This document shows positions 26,121 through 33,918 of a stretch of 64,000 nucleotides of DNA, in pieces. Within the stretch, counting starts at the first letter, position 1. Each line of letters begins with the position of its first letter. Both the position numbers and the translations under genes were made by a program. This DNA is from Bacillus albus (GTDB taxonomy: Bacteria > Bacillota > Bacilli > Bacillales > Bacillaceae_G). The notes beneath the pieces were generated by a model that was not told the origin of the DNA, searched no databases, and saw nothing but the letters and a program-made list of their open reading frames with translations. The stretch spans positions 113,970-177,969 of the forward strand of contig NZ_MAOE01000125.1 of assembly GCF_001884185.1 (NCBI RefSeq), read 5' to 3'.

Positions 26121-26429
26121 ATGCAACATAACATTAATCTATGGTCCTTTATTTTTTCTTTTATTTGCATTGGTTTATTCCTCTTATATCTTGAAATTGG
26201 TTCGATAGCCTCATATGAAACGAAATTGTTTATTATGAATTCGCTACCTATCCATCCTTTATTTTTTTTACTAGTTTTAACAATAGGAACTTTTTTTGCT
26301 GGTATGAAAGGATTTTCTATAATAGATAATTGGGTTGCTATGCTTAGAAGCATAGCGACAGTTCTACTAACACTTTTATTATCAGTGTTTTTAACACTAA
26401 CTTTGATCATTGGCTATGCATTGAGTTAA
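26121..26429 (+). CDS. Small integral membrane protein, unknown function
   Basis: 102 aa with three predicted membrane spans (~8-28, ~46-63 and ~77-98) separated by short loops. AGGAGA lies seven bases before the ATG, supporting a real gene. No conserved family motif was recognised. It stands alone between the RecU-like and IS231 remnants; a reverse-strand frame over the same bases has no ribosome site. A transport or signalling accessory role is possible, but nothing in the sequence shows it. Confidence 0.55.
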   Translation: MQHNINLWSFIFSFICIGLFLLYLEIGSIASYETKLFIMNSLPIHPLFFLLVLTIGTFFAGMKGFSIIDNWVAMLRSIATVLLTLLLSVFLTLTLIIGYALS

Positions 26430-26504
26430 ACGTCATTCCTTGTGAATAAAACTAAATATTCCGTCAACACTATATATGACATTAGATTTTCTCCTTGTTC
26501 CCCC

Positions 26505-26615
26505 TTAGAGAACCGAGCAGTTAGCTTTTGCTTGATACTTACTAGTTCGTTTAACAAATCCTATATTTTTAGCTAATTGCTCTAAAGCATCAGGTAACAT
26601 ATATCGTTGTAACTC
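26505..26615 (-). mobile_element. IS231/IS4-family transposase fragment (N-terminal)
   Basis: The minus strand reads ELQRYMLPDALEQLAKNIGF then VKRTSKYQAK, the start of an IS231-type transposase (EELxRHLTPxxLEELAxExGFVKRKxKF). It has no start and ends after ~36 residues. No inverted-repeat ends were identified. The 26430-26771 interval holds nothing else. Confidence 0.55.
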
Positions 26616-26771
26616 TTAGGAATACAATGGCAGCTCATCATGAATTGAAAAGCACATTATAAAAACATCGTTTCTTTTGATTCTAAAGAAAGGTTAACGC
26701 TTTTTCCATTTTTAAAACAGTTTTTTTCGAAGGTTTTAATTTAATCCTAATTATATTTTTTATAAACAGGA

Positions 26772-27722
26772 TTAATTAGATTTAAAAAAAGATTTTTTTT
26801 TCTTTACTCGTAATAAATCACCTGTCCACCCTTTGAATCGCATATACAAATACATGCCACCTGTTGTGAAAATAATAAATAAGAGAGCGATTAAATAGCT
26901 ATATTTCCATTCTAGTTCAGGCATATATTTAAAATTCATCCCCCACAATGCTCCTAAGGCCGTCAAAGGCGTACTTACAGCAGTTAATACAGTAAGAGCT
27001 TTCATAATTTCATTCCCACGATGAGAAGAAACAACTTCTTGTAAATGAATCATCGTGTCTAATTCTTCTTGGTACTCTTTAACAAGTTGTAATCCACGCT
27101 CTAATTTTACGTGTGTTTGTTTATAACAAAGGGTGTTCGTTAGGTTTTCTAACCAAGCTTCCTCCAAGCCTTGTAACACTTCTTGTATTAAGCGAAACAC
27201 ATGTGTGTTCATAAATAATTCATGACGAATATGATAAATTCTTTCTAAAACTGCTATGTTATTATGATGATAAAAATCCCATAATACATTTCTAAAATTG
27301 TTTTCGAAATAATCAACCTTTCGCAAGTAATGAGATATAAAGATTGATAAGATAGCACATAATCCTTCAGCGGAACTATTACAATTTTTCACACTAAAAG
27401 AGGAATTATCTATTAATTTTTGGAAATCCTCTTCCTCTTTTTCCTGAACCGTTATCAGTATTCCATGAGCTACGAAATAATGAAGAAATTTTTGAATTTG
27501 GGCGTCCTTTTTATCTTGATCATATAAAAACGAACCATATACACAAGTTTGACTTGGTGATAACGTATAAACATATAATCCATTTTCACAAGGAGAACTT
27601 ATTTTCTTTATAAATTGAGAGAAATAAGATGTTACATCACGAGGGATTATAGAAGAAAGTTTTTCAAGTTCACTAGTTTTCACATGATACCAATCCCATT
27701 TCGGCATTTTTATACATTCCAC
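26772..27722 (-). CDS. corA: CorA-family magnesium transporter
   Basis: 316 aa. A cytosolic alpha/beta and helical domain fills residues 1-250. Two membrane helices lie at the C terminus; the first ends with the GMN signature in LWGMNFKYMPEL, which forms the pore selectivity loop, and the tail is basic (RVKKKKSFFK). It should form a pentameric Mg2+ (or Co2+) channel. A site GGAAG precedes the first ATG. It lies downstream of the actin-like gene on the same strand but after a hairpin, so membership of that operon is uncertain. Confidence 0.8.
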   Translation of the reverse strand: MECIKMPKWDWYHVKTSELEKLSSIIPRDVTSYFSQFIKKISSPCENGLYVYTLSPSQTCVYGSFLYDQDKKDAQIQKFLHYFVAHGILITVQEKEEEDFQKLIDNSSFSVKNCNSSAEGLCAILSIFISHYLRKVDYFENNFRNVLWDFYHHNNIAVLERIYHIRHELFMNTHVFRLIQEVLQGLEEAWLENLTNTLCYKQTHVKLERGLQLVKEYQEELDTMIHLQEVVSSHRGNEIMKALTVLTAVSTPLTALGALWGMNFKYMPELEWKYSYLIALLFIIFTTGGMYLYMRFKGWTGDLLRVKKKKSFFKSN

Positions 27723-27847
27723 ATTATTCTTCCTTTCTGAATAGTTTTATGTTTCATCGAATAATATCCGTAATATGAAATTTATATGTAGGTATTCATG
27801 TCTTGGAGGAAAAGTTTTTAGATCCTCTACATTACAAACTAAATGGC

Positions 27848-27887
27848 ATAGGAGGTCTTCTTCTGTTACACAAGGAAGACCCCCTAT
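27848..27887 (-). terminator. Hairpin after the ParM-like gene
   Basis: ATAGGAGGTCTTC pairs with GAAGACCCCCTAT with one mismatch, around a 14-base loop. It lies ~110 bases after the ParM-like stop and separates it from corA. There is no long T run. Confidence 0.6.
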
Positions 27888-27998
27888 ATATTAGTTATTT
27901 GGATTCTAAATTTTAAACATTTCCTCTATACAAGCACTTTTTATCTTTTCTTATTTATATGTGGCACGTCTATTTAACGAACTCCATTTCGGTCGTTA

Positions 27999-29024
27999 TT
28001 ATAATTTAGATTCATATGCAGATTGATTGGTGATGTCGTCAAATACTTGACTTCCAATCATATAGTATCCATGAAGTGCAGCCTCTTTCGAAGCGTCTAC
28101 CATACGGAAAGAAGCAATTTCACCTTGCATTTTTTCAATTCGTTTTTTGTGGATATCTACTATCCCTCCTGTCCAAATAATAGTGTCATACTGGTCTAAC
28201 TTAAATTGTTCTTGTAATACACGCATAACGTCTTGGAAGTGTGTATCCAACTCTTTTTGAATCAAAGTATCAACCTGACTTGTCTGAGGATTTTCTTCTC
28301 GATCCCCATATCCTTTTTCTAATACTTTTGGCATGTCGTTAATATGCAAGTGATCACTTTCTCCCGCCTGATTCTGCAGGATATTCTTAATATTTTTCAA
28401 AGGCTTGCTACATCCTAGTTCCGTCTCATAATGATTTAAAATGACATTCTGTTTCATATCTGTCATTTCTAATGTACGAAATCCACCATCAATAATTAAG
28501 ATACGATCTTGTTCCTGAATGATTCCCTCTTTTAAGAAATAGGCATGTAAAGCGACCGGTTGCTGAAGAATCAAAACATTTTCCACCGTAATATTAATAA
28601 ATTTCCCATCAATTTGTACGGAAGTTTCTTTTTTTAGTGCACGTTGTAATTGCTCATGCTGACTACCAAAACAAGTAACGGGAAGCCCGGTAACAACTAA
28701 AGGTAACACGACATTTTCTTTATAATCCTTTGCAATGCAACCAAATATTTGTTGTTTAAACTGTTCGCTTTCATAATATTTTTCTATTTCTTCGTCAAAT
28801 GTAGGAAGAAATGAAGCGTCAGATTGATGCGCTTCATTTCCCATGTAGTATGCAAAGTCTAAGTCTATAAAACTTACCTTTGTTAAATCTTCACTTTCAG
28901 CATGATTAGTTACAGGGGCTAGTGTGGAAGCTTCACTCTTAATCGTCACCTCAGAATCTACATCCTGTCGATATGCCCGCTTAGTAAAACCAATTCCTAC
29001 ATCAATTGCATACAGAGATTTCAT
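27999..29024 (-). CDS. ParM/Alp-like actin-family ATPase (chromosomal)
   Basis: 341 aa. The actin-fold motifs are readable: phosphate 1 AIDVGIGFTK (6-15), phosphate 2 LIIDGGFRTLEM, and the adenosine motif IIWTGGIVDIHKKRI. This is the StbA/ParM group that builds filaments to segregate plasmids or phage DNA. No ParR-like DNA-binding gene or centromere repeat is nearby, and the partners are stress-type proteins. A chromosomal, non-segregation role is likely, for example in envelope stress. It ends after a serine/aspartate-rich tail (DDITNQSAYESKL). Same strand as the YtxH-like gene, 35 bases downstream. Confidence 0.75.
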   Translation of the reverse strand: MKSLYAIDVGIGFTKRAYRQDVDSEVTIKSEASTLAPVTNHAESEDLTKVSFIDLDFAYYMGNEAHQSDASFLPTFDEEIEKYYESEQFKQQIFGCIAKDYKENVVLPLVVTGLPVTCFGSQHEQLQRALKKETSVQIDGKFINITVENVLILQQPVALHAYFLKEGIIQEQDRILIIDGGFRTLEMTDMKQNVILNHYETELGCSKPLKNIKNILQNQAGESDHLHINDMPKVLEKGYGDREENPQTSQVDTLIQKELDTHFQDVMRVLQEQFKLDQYDTIIWTGGIVDIHKKRIEKMQGEIASFRMVDASKEAALHGYYMIGSQVFDDITNQSAYESKL

Positions 29025-29059
29025 ACTTTTTTCCTCACTTTCTCTTTTTAGAATTAAAT

Positions 29060-29461
29060 CTAAGCACTCTCTTCTTTCCCTTCTTTCATATATTTCTTTT
29101 CATTTTTCGTTTTTTCTCCGTCTATGTCTTTACTGTTTTGATTTATTTCGTTATCCTTTGCACCTTTTTTCTTTTTGTTATTTTCGTTTTCTGTTAAATC
29201 TTTAATAGTAGAAATGACAACTGGTGTGGCTGTAAGCAGTTGTGGTAATGTTTGTTTAGCAACATTAGCTGCAGTTACAGAGAATTGTTTACTTGTCTCA
29301 GTTACCTTCTCCAATGTTTCCTTTATGTTTCCTTCTTGTAGTTTGTCTTTTACGCTTTTTCCTTTTGTTTGTATAGCATTCCGATTTTCTTTTTTTAATA
29401 GGGAGACCATGACTCCGGTCGCAATCCCAATCACAGCATATTTAAATATTGTATGTTTCAT
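29060..29461 (-). CDS. YtxH-like membrane-anchored coiled-coil protein
   Basis: 133 aa from the ATG at 29461 (AAGGGTGAG upstream). One hydrophobic segment near the N terminus (YAVIGIATGVMVSLL) is followed by a helical, lysine-rich region resembling YtxH/DUF948 stress proteins. The C-terminal 45 residues are almost all charged (ENENNKKKKGAKDNE...) and probably disordered. The position between a YflT-domain gene and an actin-like ATPase suggests it could anchor or adapt filaments at the membrane, but that is inference. Confidence 0.65.
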   Translation of the reverse strand: MKHTIFKYAVIGIATGVMVSLLKKENRNAIQTKGKSVKDKLQEGNIKETLEKVTETSKQFSVTAANVAKQTLPQLLTATPVVISTIKDLTENENNKKKKGAKDNEINQNSKDIDGEKTKNEKKYMKEGKEESA

Positions 29462-29546
29462 TTTTCTCACCCTTCTCTACTTTTATTTTCTTCCATGCTA
29501 CAACCTAAAATAATTAACTTACCTATTTATCAGATGTTGCAATCTA

Positions 29547-29933
29547 TTAGAGAGAATGATAGTTTTGCGGCTTCCTATCACTCGCCGTTGGTATTTCATC
29601 TGTTACTAGAAGTAAAATTCTACCTTGATCTAATTTTTCTTCATATAAGTTAGCTTCCTCCTTCGACAACCCCATTTCCTCCATTTGATTTCGGAGTTCG
29701 TCCCCTTTTTTGGAGAAAAAGTTGATAATACTTGTACCCAATCCTTGTTCTTTTACTCCAATCGTATTTGTGTTTGTATCATCCGCAATCTTTTTTGTTA
29801 GATGTTTTTCATGTGTTAAGACGTAAATGTCATCTTGGTGAATCCCTTGCAATTCTAGCTCTTTTACTTTCATAACTACTTCATGTTCATTATCATATTC
29901 ATGAACCACCGGTTTTCTTTCATTCTTATGCAT
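29547..29933 (-). CDS. General stress protein 17M-like (YflT domain)
   Basis: 128 aa. Residues 8-60 match the YflT/heat-induced domain (VVHEYDNEHEVVMKVKELEL, IYVLTHEKHLTKKIAD), followed by GVKEQGLGTSIINFFSKKGDELR, which is typical of GspM (17M) proteins. B. subtilis YflT is under sigma-B control, and a sigma-B-type promoter lies 57-82 bases upstream. The gene starts an operon that continues with the YtxH-like and ParM-like genes. RBS GGGAGGA. The biochemical function of the family is unknown. Confidence 0.8.
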   Translation of the reverse strand: MHKNERKPVVHEYDNEHEVVMKVKELELQGIHQDDIYVLTHEKHLTKKIADDTNTNTIGVKEQGLGTSIINFFSKKGDELRNQMEEMGLSKEEANLYEEKLDQGRILLLVTDEIPTASDRKPQNYHSL

Positions 29934-29989
29934 TGTATTTTTCCTCCCTTAGTTTTTTATTTTCTTATTTAGTTGTTATGTAATATGTA

Positions 29990-30015
29990 ATACACCTATT
30001 TTAAAGATGTTAAAC
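29990..30015 (-). promoter_or_regulatory. Sigma-B-type promoter
   Basis: On the minus strand GGTTTAA is followed after 14 bases by GTGTAT. The sigma-B consensus is GTTTAA-N12-15-GGGTAT, so the -35 is exact and the -10 has one mismatch. Position and direction fit the YflT-YtxH-ParM operon. Confidence 0.7.
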
Positions 30016-30225
30016 CTAAATTTTCAAAAAACTTCATGTAATAGGTTATTAATGTTTTTGAATATCAAAGAAATGTCACGAGCACTTTGCTTTGATAACA
30101 GTGTTACAAATAACAATTTATTTGGAAGACAAGCCTCTTTTTTTATCATTGAATTTTCCAATGACATAGAAGCACAGCGCTGCATTACATGTAACTGCCC
30201 CATGGGATTCTCTACTTCAAAAGAA

Positions 30226-30248
30226 AAAAGCATCTCACTAGATGCTTT
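30226..30248 (-). terminator. Terminator after the anchored hydrolase gene
   Basis: AAAGCATCT and AGATGCTTT form a stem with a tiny loop. On the minus strand it runs into TTTTTTCTTTT. Also downstream of the orphan promoter copy at 30287-30362, which could give a ~60-75-base RNA ending here. Confidence 0.75.
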
Positions 30249-30286
30249 CTTTCATTGTTCGCACTATAAATGTATTTAGATAATTC

Positions 30287-30362
30287 TCTTATTACTATAA
30301 AATACATTTATTCTAGTTCCTAAACCTCACTTATTTCTTAATTCACTCATACCAATATAAAA
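30287..30362 (-). repeat. Promoter region, copy 2, orphan (matches 12447-12544)
   Basis: 76 bases nearly identical to the Ere-like gene's control region but lacking 22 bases, leaving one TTCTTAA instead of three. The -10-like TAGAAT (plus 30310-30315) is kept. No coding sequence follows on the minus strand before the terminator at 30226-30248. Confidence 0.7.
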
Positions 30363-30430
30363 GCAAATAACCTACCATTAGGATATCTTAAGGAAGGGGA
30401 ATTCTTTCGATCACTTGATTACATTCGCTA

Positions 30431-31141
30431 TCATTGTTTTAACAACCATTCTTCAATTACTTTCACTGTTTCATCTTGTTGTGCTTTTGGCGTAATTAAG
30501 CTCGCATTATCACCTTTTTGCTCACCATACATGCCAAAATGAGCATGGTTTCCACCTTTTATCATGTGCATAGTTGTATTCTTTGACATGAACTTTTTAT
30601 TGTTCTCTATTTTTTCTACTGTTGCTAAAGCATCTACTTCCCCATAAATTGATAACATCGGAATCGATTTCGTAGAGAAATCATCTGCAGGGTACGAGCC
30701 TAAGAAAATGATCCCGTCTACCTTGTCTTCATGTTGGAAGGTATACTTAGAAATCATAGCTCCCCCCATTGAATGCCCTGCAACATACCATTTTTGAACT
30801 TTAGGATACTGTTCCCTTACACTGTCTACTGCATTGATTCCAAGTATCGCTAAATTTAATGGTAATTTAGGCATTACTACAAAGTGCCCATCTTTTGCAA
30901 GAGCTTCTCCTAAGTAACTATAAGCCTCAGCTTCTACTTTAGCTCCTTGATAAAAAATAACCCCTATTTTAGCATCTTTCTCTCCAAAAACTATATTCTC
31001 TCCATCTTTTTTATCATCTACTAACGACAAAGCCTCTGTCGTCGGTTTATAAGTAAACTGAGACCAAACAAAAAAACTAATACTTCCTATAAGTAAAATA
31101 CCTAGTAAAGAGTACAGAATAATTTTTATCCATTTCTTCAC
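30431..31141 (-). CDS. Membrane-anchored alpha/beta hydrolase
   Basis: 236 aa starting at GTG after GGGAGGT. A single N-terminal membrane helix (~5-27) anchors an alpha/beta hydrolase domain outside the cell. The nucleophile elbow is GHSMGG (~122-127), the acid is probably in YGEVDAL, and the histidine in KGGNHAHFGMYG. The pattern GVIFYQGAKVEAEAY near the start is typical of the carboxymethylenebutenolidase/lipase-like family in Firmicutes. Substrate unknown. Transcribed alone, between the orphan promoter and tspO. Confidence 0.75.
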   Translation of the reverse strand: MKKWIKIILYSLLGILLIGSISFFVWSQFTYKPTTEALSLVDDKKDGENIVFGEKDAKIGVIFYQGAKVEAEAYSYLGEALAKDGHFVVMPKLPLNLAILGINAVDSVREQYPKVQKWYVAGHSMGGAMISKYTFQHEDKVDGIIFLGSYPADDFSTKSIPMLSIYGEVDALATVEKIENNKKFMSKNTTMHMIKGGNHAHFGMYGEQKGDNASLITPKAQQDETVKVIEEWLLKQ

Positions 31142-31200
31142 AAAGATGACCTCCCTAAGATGTATATATTCTATATTTTAGATTGCCATTCATACACATA

Positions 31201-31233
31201 AAAACTCGAGCATTTTTATTATGCTCAAGTTTT
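31201..31233 (-). terminator. Terminator after tspO
   Basis: AAAACTCGAGCA pairs with TGCTCAAGTTTT with one mismatch around a 9-base loop. On the minus strand it ends in TTTT, twelve bases after the tspO stop. Confidence 0.7.
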
Positions 31234-31244
31234 CATTTACGTCT

Positions 31245-31706
31245 TTAATTTATACTATAAATTGTCCAAGATAAATATGTAGCAAATGCAGACCATAAAA
31301 AATATGGAATTAGCAACCATGTCGATACTTTAGATAATTTGGAAGAAACCGCTATGAGAAGTAACGTAGTAATAGCGACTAGTAAACAATCTACTGTTGC
31401 TAAAAATAAATTTTTTTGACTGAATTGAAAGTAGCTGAACGCTTGATTGCACATGTAATTTAAAAGGAATACAAACCAAAATGTTTTTGGCTTACATCCA
31501 TATTTGTTGTAAATAATTGTAACCGACAATGCAATAAGTCCATATAGTACAGCCCAAACTATTCCGATTGTCATACCAGAAGGTGTCCAAGACGGCTTTT
31601 CTAGCGCATCGTACCACATACAATCGATAGGAAATAAAATACTAGAAACATAAAACAAACCATATGTTAGTAAAAATACTAGAATACTAGATTTTTTCAT
31701 AAACAT
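31245..31706 (-). CDS. tspO: TspO/MBR tryptophan-rich sensory protein
   Basis: 153 aa with five membrane helices. It closely follows the B. cereus TspO whose structure is known: MKKSSI-VF, ALEKPSWTP, NQAFSYFQFSQKNLF, WSAFATYLSWTIYSIN. TspO binds porphyrins; the Bacillus protein degrades protoporphyrin IX in light. The conserved Trp and Tyr residues of the porphyrin pocket are present in KPSWTP and FLWSAF. The second ATG (MKKSS, 31700) has the better spacing to AAGGAG. Its neighbour upstream on the same strand is a DNA photolyase, linking both genes to light. Confidence 0.92.
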   Translation of the reverse strand: MFMKKSSILVFLLTYGLFYVSSILFPIDCMWYDALEKPSWTPSGMTIGIVWAVLYGLIALSVTIIYNKYGCKPKTFWFVFLLNYMCNQAFSYFQFSQKNLFLATVDCLLVAITTLLLIAVSSKLSKVSTWLLIPYFLWSAFATYLSWTIYSIN

Positions 31707-31810
31707 TCTCCTTTTTACTAGAAGATTATAGAAACTTTATATGATTAGTATGTCCCTTTAATGGATAAAATCCTAATATTAAAATACAAATACATATTGT
31801 TTAATCTATT

Positions 31811-33241
31811 TTATACGAACTTTTTCATACTTTTATATGCACAAAGTGCTCTCTCCCGTGCTGCCTTATGATCAACAATTGGCAAAGGATATGTATGACC
31901 AAGCGTTATATTGGCCTTTTGTAAAATATGCTCAGGTGCTTCCCAAGGTTTATGTATATATTTATTAGGCATATCTCTTAATTCTGGTACCCATTTTCTT
32001 ATATACTCCCCATCTTTATCAAACTTTTCTCCTTGTGTGATGGGATTAAAAATACGAAAATACGGTGATGCATCTGCCCCACTTCCAGCAACCCATTGCC
32101 ATCCCATTGTATTATTTGCAATATCAGCATCTAGTAGTGTATCCATAAACCATTTTGCTCCTTCTTGCCACGGAATTAACAAATGCTTTACAAGAAAAGA
32201 AGCTACAGCCATTCTTGCTCGATTATGCATAAAACCTGTTTGCCACAGTTCCCGCATTCCCGCATCAATAAACGGATAACCAGTTTCACCCTTCTGCCAT
32301 ACTGTTAATAACTCCTCTTCATTATTCCACGGAAAATGTTCAAAGCTCTTATTAAGAGGTTTATATACTGTAAATGGATAATGATAGAGCAAATAATAAG
32401 AAAACTCTCGCCAAATGAATTGACGTATAAAACTATTCACTTGTTTTTCAAAAAGACTACATTGTCTTTCGTTACTTTTATTTATTAAGTAATGATACAT
32501 CCATCTCACTGATATTTGGCCAGATGAAAGATACGGTGCCAACATCGAATGAGCATTTTCATTCGGAAAATCTCTTCCTTCACTATAAGAGGCTAATTTA
32601 CTAGAGAAAAATTTCTTACATGTTTTGTATGCCCCTTCTTCTGTAGGCTCCCATATTGATTCCATATGAGATGGCCACCGTATAGTCGGCAGCAAGTGTA
32701 ATTCTGAAACAGATAAGCTTGCTGGTAAAGAGTTTCCTCCTTTTATACGCTGCACTTTACTAATAGGTTTAGGTATTACCTGCTTTTGAAATGCATTGTA
32801 AAAAGGCGTAAACACCTTATATTCAGTGTTATCTTTCTTTTTAATAATCCACGGTTCTAATAATAAATGTGAATTAAATTCCTTACAAATAATACCTTTA
32901 CCTTCTAACATCATTTTCATTTTTTGATTAGATTGTAATCTGTCCGGGTCATAGCAAATATTCCAATATACAGCCGTTATACTTAATTGTTCTATGAGAG
33001 AAAATATTTCTTTCTGTGTATTTCCTTTGCGAATTATTAAAGTAGAGCCCAATGCCTCGAGTTGCTTTTGGACATCTATTATAGCATGGTGTAACCACCA
33101 CTTTGACGCACTTCCCATTGAAAAAGTTTCGTCATGTACATATACCGGAACAACCTCACCGGACTGAGTAGCTTCAAATAAAGCTGGGTTATCATATAAG
33201 CGAAAATCTTTTTGAAACATAACGAGAATTTTATTTTGCAT
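31811..33241 (-). CDS. phrB: Deoxyribodipyrimidine photolyase (CPD photolyase, class I)
   Basis: 476 aa. The N-terminal alpha/beta antenna domain (1-130, MFQKDFRLYDNPAL) and the helical FAD domain are both present. The FAD-binding and substrate region includes EGRDFPNENAHSMLAPYLSSG, FIRQFIWREFSYYLLYHYP and MGWQWVAGSGADASPYFRIFNP, with the electron-transfer tryptophans in place. It repairs cyclobutane dimers using blue light. RBS AGAGGT. It lies ~100 bases before tspO on the same strand, so both may share a transcript. Confidence 0.92.
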   Translation of the reverse strand: MQNKILVMFQKDFRLYDNPALFEATQSGEVVPVYVHDETFSMGSASKWWLHHAIIDVQKQLEALGSTLIIRKGNTQKEIFSLIEQLSITAVYWNICYDPDRLQSNQKMKMMLEGKGIICKEFNSHLLLEPWIIKKKDNTEYKVFTPFYNAFQKQVIPKPISKVQRIKGGNSLPASLSVSELHLLPTIRWPSHMESIWEPTEEGAYKTCKKFFSSKLASYSEGRDFPNENAHSMLAPYLSSGQISVRWMYHYLINKSNERQCSLFEKQVNSFIRQFIWREFSYYLLYHYPFTVYKPLNKSFEHFPWNNEEELLTVWQKGETGYPFIDAGMRELWQTGFMHNRARMAVASFLVKHLLIPWQEGAKWFMDTLLDADIANNTMGWQWVAGSGADASPYFRIFNPITQGEKFDKDGEYIRKWVPELRDMPNKYIHKPWEAPEHILQKANITLGHTYPLPIVDHKAARERALCAYKSMKKFV

Positions 33242-33326
33242 GACTACCTCTTCTGATTCTTAAAATATAATAAAATTTATTATACTACAGCGATTTATAC
33301 ATAAAAATTTATTTGTCTTTCATAGA

Positions 33327-33839
33327 TTAATTAACTTTTTCAACTATTTTATTAGTAGCAATTTTAACAACCAGTTCTTTTTCACCTGTTCTATCAATCA
33401 TGAAACCATGAACTTTAATATCAGAAGGTACTAACGGGTGATGACGAATCATATCTATACTCTTCTCAATATTTTCACTAACATTTTCTTGTCCACTTAG
33501 CCATGCATTCAAGCTACCACTTGAAAATTCAGGCATGCAATTTTTAAAGAGATAGTCTATTTCTCTGTTTTTTTTTATGAAATCACGTTGAATTTGTAGA
33601 TTAACTATATCAGTTTCTTTATCCTCTATTCCGACAACAAAAATTTCTTCCACATTTTCTTCATAAATAGCAATAATAATAGATCTCATTATATCTCCAT
33701 AAGGATGTACAATTACAGAATCATAGCTGTGTATAGTCAATATGTTTTCTTGTTGAATGTTAGTTACTTGTTGGATAATAGGCTCTATTCCATGTTCAAT
33801 GTCTGTTAATACTAATACTTTTTTATTCTTTGAATTCAT
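33327..33839 (-). CDS. Beta-carbonic-anhydrase-like protein without zinc ligands
   Basis: 170 aa from the ATG at 33839 (AAGGAG upstream). The fold follows the YtiB-type beta-carbonic anhydrases: VIVHPYGDIMRSIIIAIYEE corresponds to their THPFGSIMRS segment, and EEIFVVGIEDKETD to their VxVIGHHDCG. The active-site residues are lost: CMDTR has become DIEHG, and HHDCG has become IEDKE, so neither Cys nor His zinc ligand remains. It cannot be a normal carbonic anhydrase. As last gene after dabB-dabA, 79 bases downstream, it may be a regulatory or structural subunit of the bicarbonate uptake complex. Confidence 0.75.
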   Translation of the reverse strand: MNSKNKKVLVLTDIEHGIEPIIQQVTNIQQENILTIHSYDSVIVHPYGDIMRSIIIAIYEENVEEIFVVGIEDKETDIVNLQIQRDFIKKNREIDYLFKNCMPEFSSGSLNAWLSGQENVSENIEKSIDMIRHHPLVPSDIKVHGFMIDRTGEKELVVKIATNKIVEKVN

Positions 33840-33918
33840 ATGGAGCACTCCTTCTTCATTATCGTATTTATGAAACTTTTAAACTAGTAACGATAGTTGA
33901 TTATTCATGACATGATTG

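Noticed and set aside
26042-26410. 122-codon minus-strand frame
   Set aside because: It is the antisense shadow of the membrane protein gene at 26121-26429 and lacks a ribosome site.
27999-29024. Plasmid-type partition system or integrated plasmid
   Set aside because: No ParR-like gene, repeats acting as centromere, or replication gene is near the ParM-like gene.
30024-30233. 69-codon minus-strand frame beginning MLFSFEVENP
   Set aside because: Its start codon is the loop-side base of a clear terminator, so translation is unlikely.
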